Shown: positions 25,209 to 34,259 of the stretch, piece after piece
How the letters are laid out: every line of letters begins with the position of its first letter
Numbering within the stretch: the first letter of the stretch is position 1
DNA from: Megasphaera cerevisiae DSM 20462
GTDB lineage: Bacteria; Bacillota; Negativicutes; Veillonellales; Megasphaeraceae
DNA: 34,259 bases
Assembly: GCF_001045675.1 (NCBI RefSeq)
Contig: NZ_LEKT01000030.1
Span: forward strand, 1 to 34,259
Reading direction: 5' to 3'
Translations under genes and position numbers: made by a program
The notes under the pieces: generated by a model
Told to the model about the DNA's origin: nothing
Seen by the model: only the letters and a program-made list of their open reading frames with translations
Databases searched by the model: none

Positions 25209-28200
25209 GTGCTAGATGTGAACGAATTTGATTCCATGCGGATCGGCCTGGCTTCACCGGAAACAATTCTTGAATGGTCTCATGGCGAGGTCAAAAAACC
25301 GGAAACGATCAATTACCGTACATTGAAACCGGAACGGGATGGCTTGTTCTGCGAACGCATTTTTGGGCCGACAAAGGACTGGGAATGTCATTGCGGCAAA
25401 TATAAACGTATTCGTTATAAAGGGGTTGTCTGCGATCGCTGCGGTGTCGAAGTAACTCGTGCCAAAGTACGGCGTGAACGGATGGGACATATCCAGTTGG
25501 CTACGCCAGTATCCCATATTTGGTATTTCAAAGGGATTCCCAGCCGAATGGGGCTGATTCTTGACATTTCCCCGCGTTCGTTGGAAAAGGTGTTGTATTT
25601 TGCGTCTTATATTGTTCTGGATCCGGGGGATACGCCCTTGATTAAGCAGCAGTTGCTGACGGAAACGGAATACCGCCAGTATCTTGATATGTACGGTGGT
25701 AAATTCCGCGTCGGTATGGGTGCGGCTGCTGTCAAGGAGCTTCTTCAAGGATTGGATCTTGAAAAGCTGGATAAGGAGCTGCGTGAAGAACTGCGTGACT
25801 CTTCCGGACAGAGACGTGTCCGTGCTATCCGGCGTCTGGAAGTTGTAGAAGCCTTCCGTCATTCAGGGAACAAACCGGAGTGGATGGTTATGGATGTTGT
25901 TCCTGTTATTCCGCCGGAATTGCGCCCGATGGTACAACTTGACGGTGGACGGTTTGCTACATCTGATTTGAATGATTTGTATCGACGGGTCATTAATCGT
26001 AACAATCGTTTGAGCCGGCTTTTGGAATTGGGGGCACCGGATATCATTGTTCGCAATGAAAAACGTATGCTTCAGGAAGCCGTTGACGCGTTGATTGATA
26101 ATGGCCGCCGCGGCCGGCCCGTCACGGGACCTGGAAACCGGCCTCTCAAATCCCTATCAGATATGCTTAAGGGAAAGCAAGGACGTTTCCGGCAGAATCT
26201 GTTGGGAAAACGTGTCGATTATTCCGGTCGTTCCGTTATTGTTGTCGGGCCGGAACTGAAAATGCATCAATGCGGACTGCCAAAGGAAATGGCATTGGAA
26301 TTATTCAAACCCTTTGTTATGAAAAAGCTTGTTGAACGAGGCATTGCCACAAATATCAAAAATGCCAAGAAAAAAGTGGAACGGGTCAACAACGAAGTAT
26401 GGGATGTGCTTGAGGACGTTATTAAGGAACATCCGGTGCTGTTGAATCGTGCACCGACATTGCATCGTTTGGGGATTCAGGCATTTGAACCTATTCTTTG
26501 GGAAGGACGCGCTATCAAGCTGCACCCGCTGGTGTGCACGGCATTTAACGCGGATTTTGATGGTGACCAGATGGCTTGCCATCTGCCGCTTTCTGTAGAA
26601 GCACAGTCCGAAGCGCGCACACTCATGCTGTCGGCCCATAATATCTTGGCGCCCAAAGATGGCAAGCCTGTTGCGGTACCGACACAGGATATGGTTTTGG
26701 GAGCATATTATTTAACGTTGGTCAAACCGGGCGCTATGGGAGAAGGAAAAATATTTTCTGATTATGATGAAGTTATGCTTGCTTATGATGCCAAGGTTAT
26801 TGATATTGAAGCGCTGATCAAGGTACGCATTCCTCATCATGGTATGATTGAGACGACGGCAGGTAAGCTGTTATATAATTATCAGATTTATGAACCATTG
26901 CGATTGTATCATACCGATAAAGTCATGGTATTTACAGATCCGCAAGACACGAAGTTTGCTTATGAAAATGGTATTATCGATTCGACACATTTTGTTAAGA
27001 TGAAAGATGTTGAAGGTCGAATTTTGGATTATGGTTTTTCCCAGTTAAAAGAAAAATTTGGAGTGGACCTGATGGCTACGAATCCTCTCCCGGGACATAA
27101 AGTTGATAAGGAAGCGGTAGCCGCATTTAAAGAGGGCAGAGAGTTTATAGATGTAGCCTGCTTGGGCGTGCTGATGAATAAAAAACAGATTGGCAAATTA
27201 GTTGATGCATGCTTTCATCTTTTTGGAAATACAAAAACGGCTGCTTTGCTGGATCGGGTCAAGGCCATTGGATATCATTATGCTCGTCAGGCGGGGATGT
27301 CCATTGCCATATCTGATATTCAAATTCCGGAAGAAAAATGGGGAATCCTCAATAAAACGGATAAGCAGGTGCAAAATGTTACCAAAATGTATTTGCGCGG
27401 TCTTATTACGGAAGATGAACGGTATCGCAAGACGTGCTCTTTATGGGAAAAAGCTACAGATGATGTAACAGAAGTTATGATGGATAACATGGATCCATTC
27501 AATTCTATTTTCATGATGGCTGATTCTGGGGCCCGCGGCAACAAGCAGCAGATTCGCCAGGTTGCGGGTATGCGTGGACTTATGGCAGATCCTTCTGGCC
27601 GTATCATTGACTTGCCGATTAAGGCTAACTTCCGTGAAGGGCTGTCTGTATTGGATTATTTTACATCCAGTCACGGCGCCCGCAAGGGTTTGGCTGATAC
27701 GGCTCTGCGTACCGCTGACTCTGGATATTTGACCCGGCGTCTTGTCGATGTTTCTCAGGATGTCATTGTCAGAGAAGATGACTGTGATGTGTTTGGTATT
27801 GATCTTGTCCGGGAAAGAGCTCGTCTGGCCAGCTCGTGCCGACAGGCCGTCAATCTGCTGAGAGACAAACTGATTGGCCGTGTACTGGTTAAAGAGGTTG
27901 CTGATCCGGAAACACAGGAAATCGTATTTCCGACGGATCATATTCTGACAACGGACGATATGGATATAGTTATCGAACATAAGCTGCCAAAACTATATCT
28001 TCGCGGCAGCCAGATGGATATAAACGATGACTTAAATCATACGAATGTTGTGGAAACCGTCACGTTGGGGGCGCCTGAAGAAGGCTTCCGTGAAGCTATT
28101 CGGAAGTCTATGGTGGAAAATATGCTGGGTAAAACAGTGGAAAAGGCGGTTGTCGATTCCCATGATATGGAAATTTGCCCGGCTGGAACGCCGCTGACAG

Positions 28201-29462
28201 CAGATGCAATTGAGCGGATTTTGTCAAGTGACGTTACTGAAGTTAAGGTTCGTAACAACGATATTCGCGGCGTAGAAGTTACGGCAATCGTAGAAGGTAA
28301 TGGGGTCATTGAACCGCTTGAAGACCGGATTGCTGGTCGTACTGCTGCCGAAACCCTAATTAATCCCAATACAGGTGAGATCATTGTACCGCTGAATTCA
28401 GAAATTATGGAAGATCAGGCTGAGGAAGTCGCCAAATATTATAGCAAGGTCAAGATTCGTTCCGTTCTTACCTGCCGCAGCCGGTACGGTGTGTGCGCTA
28501 AATGCTATGGCCGTGATCTCGGTACAGGCGGTAAGGTCAATGTTGGAGAATCTGTGGGGACGATTGCTGCCCAGTCTATCGGTGAACCAGGCACGCAGCT
28601 GACGATGCGTACTTTCCATACTGGCGGGGTAGCATCTGCTGGTGATATTACACAAGGTCTTCCCCGTGTTGAGGAACTGTTCGAAGCGCGTAAGCCAAAG
28701 GGGAATGCTATCGTTACTGAAATTGATGGCGTTGTTTCTATTACAGAAAAAGAAGATCACCATGATATTAATATCGTACATGTTGTCAATAAGGATGGCG
28801 AAGAAAGAAGCTATACGATTCCTTATGGCTCCCATTTGGTCGTTCATGAAGGTGATATGATTGAAAAAGGCAGCCGGATTACTTCAGGATCGATCAATCC
28901 TCACGATATTCTGCGGATTCAGGGTGTAGAAGCGACCCAGCGATACTTGGTGTATGAAGTACAGAAAGTATATAAGTCGCAAGGTGTTGGGATCAATGAT
29001 AAACACATTGAGGTCATCGTCCGCCAAATGCTGCGTAAGATGAAAGTTGAAGATGCCGGTGACGCGGATATTCTTCCAGGCGATTATATAGATGTCAATG
29101 TTTTTGAGGATTCCAATCGTCGTATTCAAGCGGCAAACGGCAAGCCGATTGTCGGGAAACCGATGCTGCTGGGAATTACTAAGGCCGCATTGGCAACGGA
29201 ATCGTTTCTGTCGGCCGCATCTTTCCAGGAAACAACACGTGTCCTTACCGATGCGGCTATTAAGGGAAAGATTGATCCGCTTTTAGGCTTGAAGGAAAAT
29301 GTTATTATTGGCAAACTCATACCTGCTGGTACGGGTATGAGCCGGTATCGCAAGGTTAAGGTTGTAAAAACGGTTCCGTCTATCCATTATGAAGATGAAG
29401 ATGGTAATCTTCTTGATGTTTTGGAAGCAGGAGAAGGTAAGACACCTGAAGCAGGGCATTGA
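25209..29462 (+). CDS. rpoC: DNA-directed RNA polymerase, beta' subunit
   Basis: A 1,417-residue subunit that forms the clamp and active site. The start is GTG 25209, after GAAGGGAG. Visible landmarks are the N-terminal zinc site ([20 protein letters not shown], near residues 60-80), the Mg-binding [14 protein letters not shown] (near 447), the bridge-helix and trigger-loop region ([20 protein letters not shown]), the second zinc site [15 protein letters not shown] (near 1,090) and [16 protein letters not shown]. The protein is longer than Bacillus RpoC (about 1,200). Much of the extra length lies at about 884-1,088, where three related modules stand in tandem in place of the usual one. A strong terminator follows the stop. 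Confidence 0.98.
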   Translation: MLDVNEFDSMRIGLASPETILEWSHGEVKKPETINYRTLKPERDGLFCERIFGPTKDWECHCGKYKRIRYKGVVCDRCGVEVTRAKVRRERMGHIQLATPVSHIWYFKGIPSRMGLILDISPRSLEKVLYFASYIVLDPGDTPLIKQQLLTETEYRQYLDMYGGKFRVGMGAAAVKELLQGLDLEKLDKELREELRDSSGQRRVRAIRRLEVVEAFRHSGNKPEWMVMDVVPVIPPELRPMVQLDGGRFATSDLNDLYRRVINRNNRLSRLLELGAPDIIVRNEKRMLQEAVDALIDNGRRGRPVTGPGNRPLKSLSDMLKGKQGRFRQNLLGKRVDYSGRSVIVVGPELKMHQCGLPKEMALELFKPFVMKKLVERGIATNIKNAKKKVERVNNEVWDVLEDVIKEHPVLLNRAPTLHRLGIQAFEPILWEGRAIKLHPLVCTAFNADFDGDQMACHLPLSVEAQSEARTLMLSAHNILAPKDGKPVAVPTQDMVLGAYYLTLVKPGAMGEGKIFSDYDEVMLAYDAKVIDIEALIKVRIPHHGMIETTAGKLLYNYQIYEPLRLYHTDKVMVFTDPQDTKFAYENGIIDSTHFVKMKDVEGRILDYGFSQLKEKFGVDLMATNPLPGHKVDKEAVAAFKEGREFIDVACLGVLMNKKQIGKLVDACFHLFGNTKTAALLDRVKAIGYHYARQAGMSIAISDIQIPEEKWGILNKTDKQVQNVTKMYLRGLITEDERYRKTCSLWEKATDDVTEVMMDNMDPFNSIFMMADSGARGNKQQIRQVAGMRGLMADPSGRIIDLPIKANFREGLSVLDYFTSSHGARKGLADTALRTADSGYLTRRLVDVSQDVIVREDDCDVFGIDLVRERARLASSCRQAVNLLRDKLIGRVLVKEVADPETQEIVFPTDHILTTDDMDIVIEHKLPKLYLRGSQMDINDDLNHTNVVETVTLGAPEEGFREAIRKSMVENMLGKTVEKAVVDSHDMEICPAGTPLTADAIERILSSDVTEVKVRNNDIRGVEVTAIVEGNGVIEPLEDRIAGRTAAETLINPNTGEIIVPLNSEIMEDQAEEVAKYYSKVKIRSVLTCRSRYGVCAKCYGRDLGTGGKVNVGESVGTIAAQSIGEPGTQLTMRTFHTGGVASAGDITQGLPRVEELFEARKPKGNAIVTEIDGVVSITEKEDHHDINIVHVVNKDGEERSYTIPYGSHLVVHEGDMIEKGSRITSGSINPHDILRIQGVEATQRYLVYEVQKVYKSQGVGINDKHIEVIVRQMLRKMKVEDAGDADILPGDYIDVNVFEDSNRRIQAANGKPIVGKPMLLGITKAALATESFLSAASFQETTRVLTDAAIKGKIDPLLGLKENVIIGKLIPAGTGMSRYRKVKVVKTVPSIHYEDEDGNLLDVLEAGEGKTPEAGH

Positions 29463-29476
29463 GAACACGTATAAGG

Positions 29477-29514
29477 AAAAGAACAAGCCTGATTTTTCGG
29501 GCTTGTTCTTTTTT
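29477..29514 (+). terminator. Intrinsic terminator of rpoBC
   Basis: AAAAGAACAAGCC pairs perfectly with GGCTTGTTCTTTT (13 bp, loop of ten bases) and is followed by further T's. It begins 15 bases after the rpoC stop. A group II intron begins within about five bases of its T run. Confidence 0.92.
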
Positions 29515-29518
29515 GATA

Positions 29519-30437
29519 GTGCATCCGGCGTGGACGCGGTCTAACGGGTAAAAGTCCCGAGTGCAGAAGAAATAGTGCCAAGCACACAGCTCAAGGCAGC
29601 AAGATGGAATCTGAAGAAGCTGGCGGCAAATCGTTGGTCCGGTGAACAGAAACCGCATACAAGACAGGCGTAATCGGGTAAGGCTGATCTATAAACCGAG
29701 GCCCAAAACTATTCGAGGCCAATTCTGTAGATGTGGCAGACAGATGAAAAGAAAGACTGCATTCTTATCTGGGGAGGTCTCACAGACGTGAGTAGGTCAT
29801 CTGAAAGGGGAGCAACGCTTGCTGTGAGAAGTCCCGAGGCCATTGTACCTGAATTTCAACAGGGAAGGACTGAACCAGTGTAAGTTTTAAGTATCTATAG
29901 AAAAGAAGCCGGTACGATGACCACAGAAAACCATATGGCTGCTCGCCAATGGATAGCGTGGAACGTGAAAGATATGCGGGAGCGCTGCGTACCGTTTTTC
30001 CGGATGACAGAGAAAGAAACATGCTAGCGACTTGATGGAACGCATACTGGACAGCGCATACAAGCAAGTCAAACGCAACCATGGCGCGCCGGGCATAGAC
30101 GGAATGTTCGTACGGTCACGCAGGAAGTAAAAATATTCCTGCGGGGGTAGTGGGGCTATTATTACATAGCGGACGTCAAACGAACGTTACAGGTCTGGAA
30201 TCAAGGATTGCGGCGACGGCTACGGATGTACATCTGGAAACAAGGGAAGAAGCCCAGAACCCGGATACGCAATGTAACGAAATCGGGTATACCTGCGGAC
30301 AAGGTGTATGAATAGGGAAATATCTGACAGGGATATTGACGAATAGCCGGAAGCCGGTCCAGCCAACGGTAACGGTACGTACGGTGGTGTGGTGAGAGGC
30401 CGGTTCACTCAATTAATGGGTGATATCCTATTTGATT
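29519..30437 (+). mobile_element. Decayed group IIC intron
   Basis: The 5' end (GTGCATCCGGCGTGGACGCG, then GGGTAAAAGTCCCGA) resembles domain I of the Oceanobacillus iheyensis-type group IIC intron. AAAGAAAGACTGCATTCTTA near 29748 and GGGGAGGTCT near 29771 also match it. At the 3' end, AACGGTACGTACGGTGGTGT (from about 30371), GAGAGG and a final CTATTTGATT resemble domains V and VI. Domain V has extra bases in the GTGTGAGAGG segment. Only fragments of the reverse transcriptase remain, and the intron lies directly behind a terminator hairpin, the preferred target of this class. It is almost certainly unable to retrohome by itself. Confidence 0.85.
30020..30315 (+). pseudogene. ltrA: Group II intron-encoded reverse transcriptase/maturase, two fragments
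   Basis: One frame (30020-30130) gives DLMERILDSAYKQVKRNHGA then PGIDGM, the start of the reverse-transcriptase domain. A second frame (30151-30315) gives YYYIADVKRTLQVWNQGLRR followed by LRMYIWKQGKKPRTRIRNV, the maturase (X) domain. The catalytic palm with YADD lies between them in intact proteins and is deleted. Further stops interrupt the remaining part. No function remains. Confidence 0.85.
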
Positions 30438-30503
30438 ATTTTGATACACCCGGGAAAGTGTAATAAAAAATGTCTTAGTTACGCAGGTTTTACGAAAAAT
30501 ACA

Positions 30504-30532
30504 TTGACATCCACAATACGTAATGCTAAAAT
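30504..30532 (+). promoter_or_regulatory. Strong promoter of the str operon
   Basis: TTGACA (30504-30509), 17 bases, TAAAAT (30527-30532), with TG directly before the -10 box (extended -10). Transcription should start near 30539, about 50 bases before the L7Ae-like gene. It lies about 65 bases after the intron end. Confidence 0.85.
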
Positions 30533-30590
30533 ATCTAAGTGTCGCAGTGAATCAGCGCGACCAATTTGTAAGATTAAGGAGTGATGTTTC

Positions 30591-30836
30591 GTGAGCTTAG
30601 AGATAGCAGGCAGCGTTCGTAAGACTGTAGGTGCAAAGCAAACGCTGAAAGCGATGAAACGAAACGAAGTCACATGCCTCTACGTTGCGAAAGACTGCGA
30701 TGCAGAGGTTATTGCGCCGCTTATTGCGTATGCTCAGGGCGCAGGAATACCGGTAGATCAGTCATCTACTATGATGGAACTCGGCTTAGCCTGCCATATT
30801 AAGGTAAAAGCGGCAGCTGTCGGGGTGCTTAAATAA
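30591..30836 (+). CDS. ybxF: L7Ae-family ribosomal/K-turn-binding protein (YbxF-like)
   Basis: An 81-residue protein of the L7Ae/L30e/S12e fold; in Bacillus the homologue binds RNA kink-turns and associates with ribosomes. GTG 30591 is chosen because AAGGAG lies nine bases upstream. The signatures SVRKTVGAKQTLKAMKRNEV, then LYVAKDCDAEVI and MMELGLACHIKVKAAAVGVL match the short bacterial form. It is the first gene of the str operon, its usual place in Firmicutes, followed by rpsL after 78 bases. Confidence 0.92.
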   Translation: MSLEIAGSVRKTVGAKQTLKAMKRNEVTCLYVAKDCDAEVIAPLIAYAQGAGIPVDQSSTMMELGLACHIKVKAAAVGVLK

Positions 30837-30914
30837 TTTTGGTAATATCATCTTATGAGTTTGCTCGTTGATGATTACATTATAAATCTAATTGTTTGGA
30901 GAGGAGGTGCCCAT

Positions 30915-31289
30915 ATGCCAACAATCAGCCAATTGGTTCGTAAAGGACGTCAGGATTCTATTTGTAAATCCAATGCGCCGGCTTTGAAAAACTGCCCACA
31001 GAAACGTGGTGTTTGCACTCGTGTGTATACCGCTACACCGAAAAAACCTAACTCTGCACTGCGTAAAGTCGCTCGTGTCCGCTTGACGAACGCTATTGAA
31101 GTAACTGCTTATATTCCTGGCATTGGTCACAATTTACAGGAACACAGTGTTGTATTAATCCGAGGTGGTCGTGTTAAAGACCTTCCTGGTGTACGTTATC
31201 ACATTGTTCGTGGTGCCCTGGATACCGCCGGCGTAACAGATCGTCAGCAGTCCCGTTCTAAATACGGCGCTAAAAAGAGCAGCAAATAA
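30915..31289 (+). CDS. rpsL: 30S ribosomal protein S12
   Basis: A 124-residue protein of the decoding centre. The start is ATG 30915, preceded by GAGGAGGTG; an in-frame ATG at 30855 lacks a ribosome binding site. The sequence [11 protein letters not shown], then [17 protein letters not shown] and [17 protein letters not shown] is typical. The lysines matching K43 and K88 of the E. coli protein are present, so the protein looks streptomycin-sensitive at these sites. It is the second gene of the str operon. Confidence 0.98.
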   Translation: MPTISQLVRKGRQDSICKSNAPALKNCPQKRGVCTRVYTATPKKPNSALRKVARVRLTNAIEVTAYIPGIGHNLQEHSVVLIRGGRVKDLPGVRYHIVRGALDTAGVTDRQQSRSKYGAKKSSK

Positions 31290-31811
<522 letters not shown>

Positions 31812-31846
31812 TTTAATTTAATATTATTTGAGGAGTGGAAAAAATC

Positions 31847-33919
31847 GTGGCAAGAGAATTTTCTTTGGAAAAAACGAGAAACATTGGCATCATGGCTCAT
31901 ATTGATGCTGGTAAAACCACGACAACAGAACGTATTCTTTTCTACACCGGGCGTGTTCATAAAATCGGCGAAGTTCATGATGGGGCTGCTACTATGGACT
32001 GGATGGCGCAGGAACAGGAACGTGGTATAACAATCACGTCTGCTGCGACAACGGCTCAGTGGAAAGGCTATCGTATCAATATCATCGATACTCCGGGGCA
32101 CGTTGACTTTACTGTAGAAGTTGAACGCTCTCTGCGTGTCCTCGATGGTTCTGTTGCTGTTTTCTCTGCTAAGGGCGGTGTTGAACCACAGTCTGAAACA
32201 GTGTGGCGTCAGGCAGAACATTACCATGTTCCCCGTATTGCGTTTATCAATAAAATGGATACGACCGGTGCGGATTTCCTGAATTGCGTACAGATGATGA
32301 AAGATCGTCTGCAAGCTAATGCCGTTGCTATACAGCTGCCAATTGGTGCTGAAACGACCTTCAGTGGAATTATTGATCTCATTACGATGAAGGCTGAAGT
32401 ATATGATGATGCACTCGGCAAAGAAATCGAAATTGTAGAAATTCCGGATGATATGAAAGAAGAAGCTGAAAAATATCATCAAATCATGCTTGAAACTATC
32501 TGTGAAACAGATGATGACCTCATGATGAAATATCTTGACGGCGAAGAACTTACGATTGATGAAATTAAAACATCTATTCGTAAAGCCGTTGTCACGAATA
32601 GATTGTTTCCGGTTCTTTGCGGTTCTGCGTATAAGAATAAGGGAATTCAGATGCTTCTTGATGCGGTTGTTGACTACATGCCATCACCGCTTGATATTCC
32701 TCCGGTTGCAGGCACGAATCCAGATACGGATGAAGAAGATCATCGTGACGCAAATGATGATGAACCATTTTCGGCATTGGCTTTCAAAATCATGGCCGAT
32801 CCCTTTGTTGGTAAATTAGCGTTTTTCCGTGTGTATTCTGGTACGTTGCAGGCTGGTACCTATGTATACAACTCTACAAAGGGTAAAAAAGAACGTGTTG
32901 GACGTATCCTTCGGATGCATGCCAACCATCGTGAAGAAGTACAAGTAGCGTACAGTGGAGATATCGGCGCTATTGTTGGTTTGAAAGATACAACGACCGG
33001 TGACACGCTTTGCGATGAAAAACATCCGATTATTCTTGAAAAGATGGAATTTCCGGATCCGGTTATTTCTGTTGCAGTTGAACCAAAAACAAAAGCCGAT
33101 CAGGAAAAAATGGGCATTGCGTTATCTCGTCTTGCTGAAGAAGATCCGACTTTTAAGGTAAAAACGGATCCTGAAACGGCACAGACTATTATTTCTGGTA
33201 TGGGCGAACTTCATCTTGATATCATTGTTGACCGTATGTCGCGTGAATTCAAGGTGGATTGCAATGTCGGCAAGCCGCAGGTTGCTTACCGTGAAACAAT
33301 CCGGAAAACTGTAAAACAGGAAGGTCGTTTTGTTCGTCAGTCCGGCGGTCGTGGTCAATATGGCGATTGCTGGCTCGAACTTATCCCGCAGGAACCAGGG
33401 GTCGGCTTTGAATTTGAAAACAAAGTTGTCGGCGGTGCCATTCCAAGAGAATACATTGGTCCTGTTGAATCAGGTGTTAAGGAAGCAATGGAAACAGGTG
33501 TTCTTGCCGGGTTCCCCATGGTCGATATTAAGGTCGTCGTATATGATGGTTCTTATCATGATGTTGACTCTTCGGAAATGGCATTTAAGATCGCTGGTTC
33601 TATGGGCTTTAAAGAAGGCGCTAGAAAAGCTAGCCCGGTTCTCCTTGAACCGTATGTAAAAGTCGAAGTCGTCGTTCCTGAAGACTATATGGGTGATGTA
33701 ATCGGGGATTTAAACTCTCGTCGTGGTCGGGTTGAAGGTATGGAAATGCGCAGCGGCGCTGAACATATCAATGCGTTTGTACCACTGGCTGAAATGTTTG
33801 GCTATGCAACGGATCTGCGTTCTAAAACGCAGGGACGCGGCGTGTATACTATGACTTTTGATCACTACGAAGAAGTTCCTAAAAATGTAGCAGAAAAGGT
33901 CATCAGCGAAAAAGGCTAA
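31847..33919 (+). CDS. fusA: Elongation factor G
   Basis: A 690-residue GTPase that drives ribosome translocation and recycling. GTG 31847 is the likely start: it begins [20 protein letters not shown], aligned with the family start, and AGGAG lies 11 bases upstream. A longer frame from 31835 would overlap that site. G motifs are [15 protein letters not shown] (G1), [11 protein letters not shown] (G2), DTPGHVDFT (G3), NKMD (G4) and GSAYKNKG (G5), followed by domains II-V with [12 protein letters not shown] and [14 protein letters not shown]. It is the fourth gene of the str operon; tuf follows after 31 bases. Confidence 0.98.
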   Translation: MAREFSLEKTRNIGIMAHIDAGKTTTTERILFYTGRVHKIGEVHDGAATMDWMAQEQERGITITSAATTAQWKGYRINIIDTPGHVDFTVEVERSLRVLDGSVAVFSAKGGVEPQSETVWRQAEHYHVPRIAFINKMDTTGADFLNCVQMMKDRLQANAVAIQLPIGAETTFSGIIDLITMKAEVYDDALGKEIEIVEIPDDMKEEAEKYHQIMLETICETDDDLMMKYLDGEELTIDEIKTSIRKAVVTNRLFPVLCGSAYKNKGIQMLLDAVVDYMPSPLDIPPVAGTNPDTDEEDHRDANDDEPFSALAFKIMADPFVGKLAFFRVYSGTLQAGTYVYNSTKGKKERVGRILRMHANHREEVQVAYSGDIGAIVGLKDTTTGDTLCDEKHPIILEKMEFPDPVISVAVEPKTKADQEKMGIALSRLAEEDPTFKVKTDPETAQTIISGMGELHLDIIVDRMSREFKVDCNVGKPQVAYRETIRKTVKQEGRFVRQSGGRGQYGDCWLELIPQEPGVGFEFENKVVGGAIPREYIGPVESGVKEAMETGVLAGFPMVDIKVVVYDGSYHDVDSSEMAFKIAGSMGFKEGARKASPVLLEPYVKVEVVVPEDYMGDVIGDLNSRRGRVEGMEMRSGAEHINAFVPLAEMFGYATDLRSKTQGRGVYTMTFDHYEEVPKNVAEKVISEKG

Positions 33920-33950
33920 TATATTTTAATTACACTGGAGGAACTGTAAA

Positions 33951-34259
33951 ATGGCTAAAGAACATTACGAAAGAACCAAACCGCATGTTAACATTGGTAC
34001 CATTGGTCACGTCGATCATGGTAAAACAACGTTGACAGCAGCAATCACAAAAGTATTGTCCAAAAAGGGCTACGCTAAATTTGAAGATTATGCAGATATC
34101 GACAAAGCACCGGAAGAACGTGAACGCGGTATTACAATCAATACGGCACACGTTGAATACGAAACAGATAAACGTCATTATGCCCATGTAGACTGCCCGG
34201 GGCATGCCGATTATGTTAAGAACATGATCACCGGCGCGGCGCAGATGGATGGAGCTATC
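33951..34259 (+). CDS. tuf: Elongation factor Tu, N-terminal part (runs off the window)
   Basis: The first 103 codons of the GTPase that brings aminoacyl-tRNA to the ribosome. ATG 33951 follows GGAGGAAC. The sequence shows the P-loop [14 protein letters not shown] (G1), [14 protein letters not shown] (G2) and [20 protein letters not shown] (G3), all intact. It is the fifth gene of the str operon. The rest lies beyond the window. Confidence 0.98.
   Translation, partial: MAKEHYERTKPHVNIGTIGHVDHGKTTLTAAITKVLSKKGYAKFEDYADIDKAPEERERGITINTAHVEYETDKRHYAHVDCPGHADYVKNMITGAAQMDGAI

Noticed and set aside
30176-30412. Minus-strand frames across the intron 3' part
   Set aside because: The plus strand shows maturase fragments and group II domains V-VI; the minus frames have no recognisable content.

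Overview
The window looks like a chromosomal segment of a diderm Firmicute of the class Negativicutes, most likely Veillonellaceae and Megasphaera- or Dialister-like. The reasons are Firmicute-type housekeeping genes (class III fructose-1,6-bisphosphatase, an L7Ae-family protein ahead of rpsL, strong AGGAGG ribosome binding sites) together with a trimeric-autotransporter (YadA-like) adhesin fragment, which implies an outer membrane. The genus is inferred from gene content only.

Positions 1-6.9 kb are accessory. The window opens in the 3' end of an IS256-family element that has cut off the start of a gene with two CxxC/CxxH modules. Next come a LysR regulator divergent from an NmrA-like NAD(P)-binding protein, with a perfect 13-bp inverted repeat between them, a DHA2-type MFS exporter broken by one extra T in a T8 run, and a MerR regulator divergent from an isochorismatase-family hydrolase. 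The hydrolase has a 19-bp promoter spacer and a strongly structured leader.

Positions 6.9-17.8 kb are mostly core metabolism and repair: a translationally coupled ybaK/type-4 uracil-DNA glycosylase pair, a three-gene cassette (nitrilase-superfamily amidase, AEC carrier, M20 amidohydrolase), gdhA, fbp, nhaA and tyrS. Good intrinsic terminators separate several units.

Positions 17.8-21.1 kb form a decayed mobile and surface-antigen island. It holds a possible 53-aa membrane peptide and a YadA-like adhesin whose signal peptide contains a G10 tract (out of frame here, in frame at G9). The adhesin loses its anchor at the boundary of a roughly 506-bp IS3/IS150-type remnant, which is followed by a frameshifted ISLre2-type (UPF0236) transposase remnant.

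Positions 21.1-34.3 kb carry transcription and translation genes. rpoB-rpoC have their own promoter, an attenuator-like hairpin and a possible 30-codon leader ORF. The rpoC terminator is followed at once by a decayed group IIC intron. The str operon (L7Ae-like gene, rpsL, rpsG, fusA, tuf) then starts from a strong promoter and runs off the window inside tuf.

The most interesting signals are the G10 tract in the adhesin, the structured leader with mutually exclusive pairings ahead of the isochorismatase-family gene, the rpoB leader, and three tandem related modules inside RpoC. None is proved to be a new system from sequence alone.
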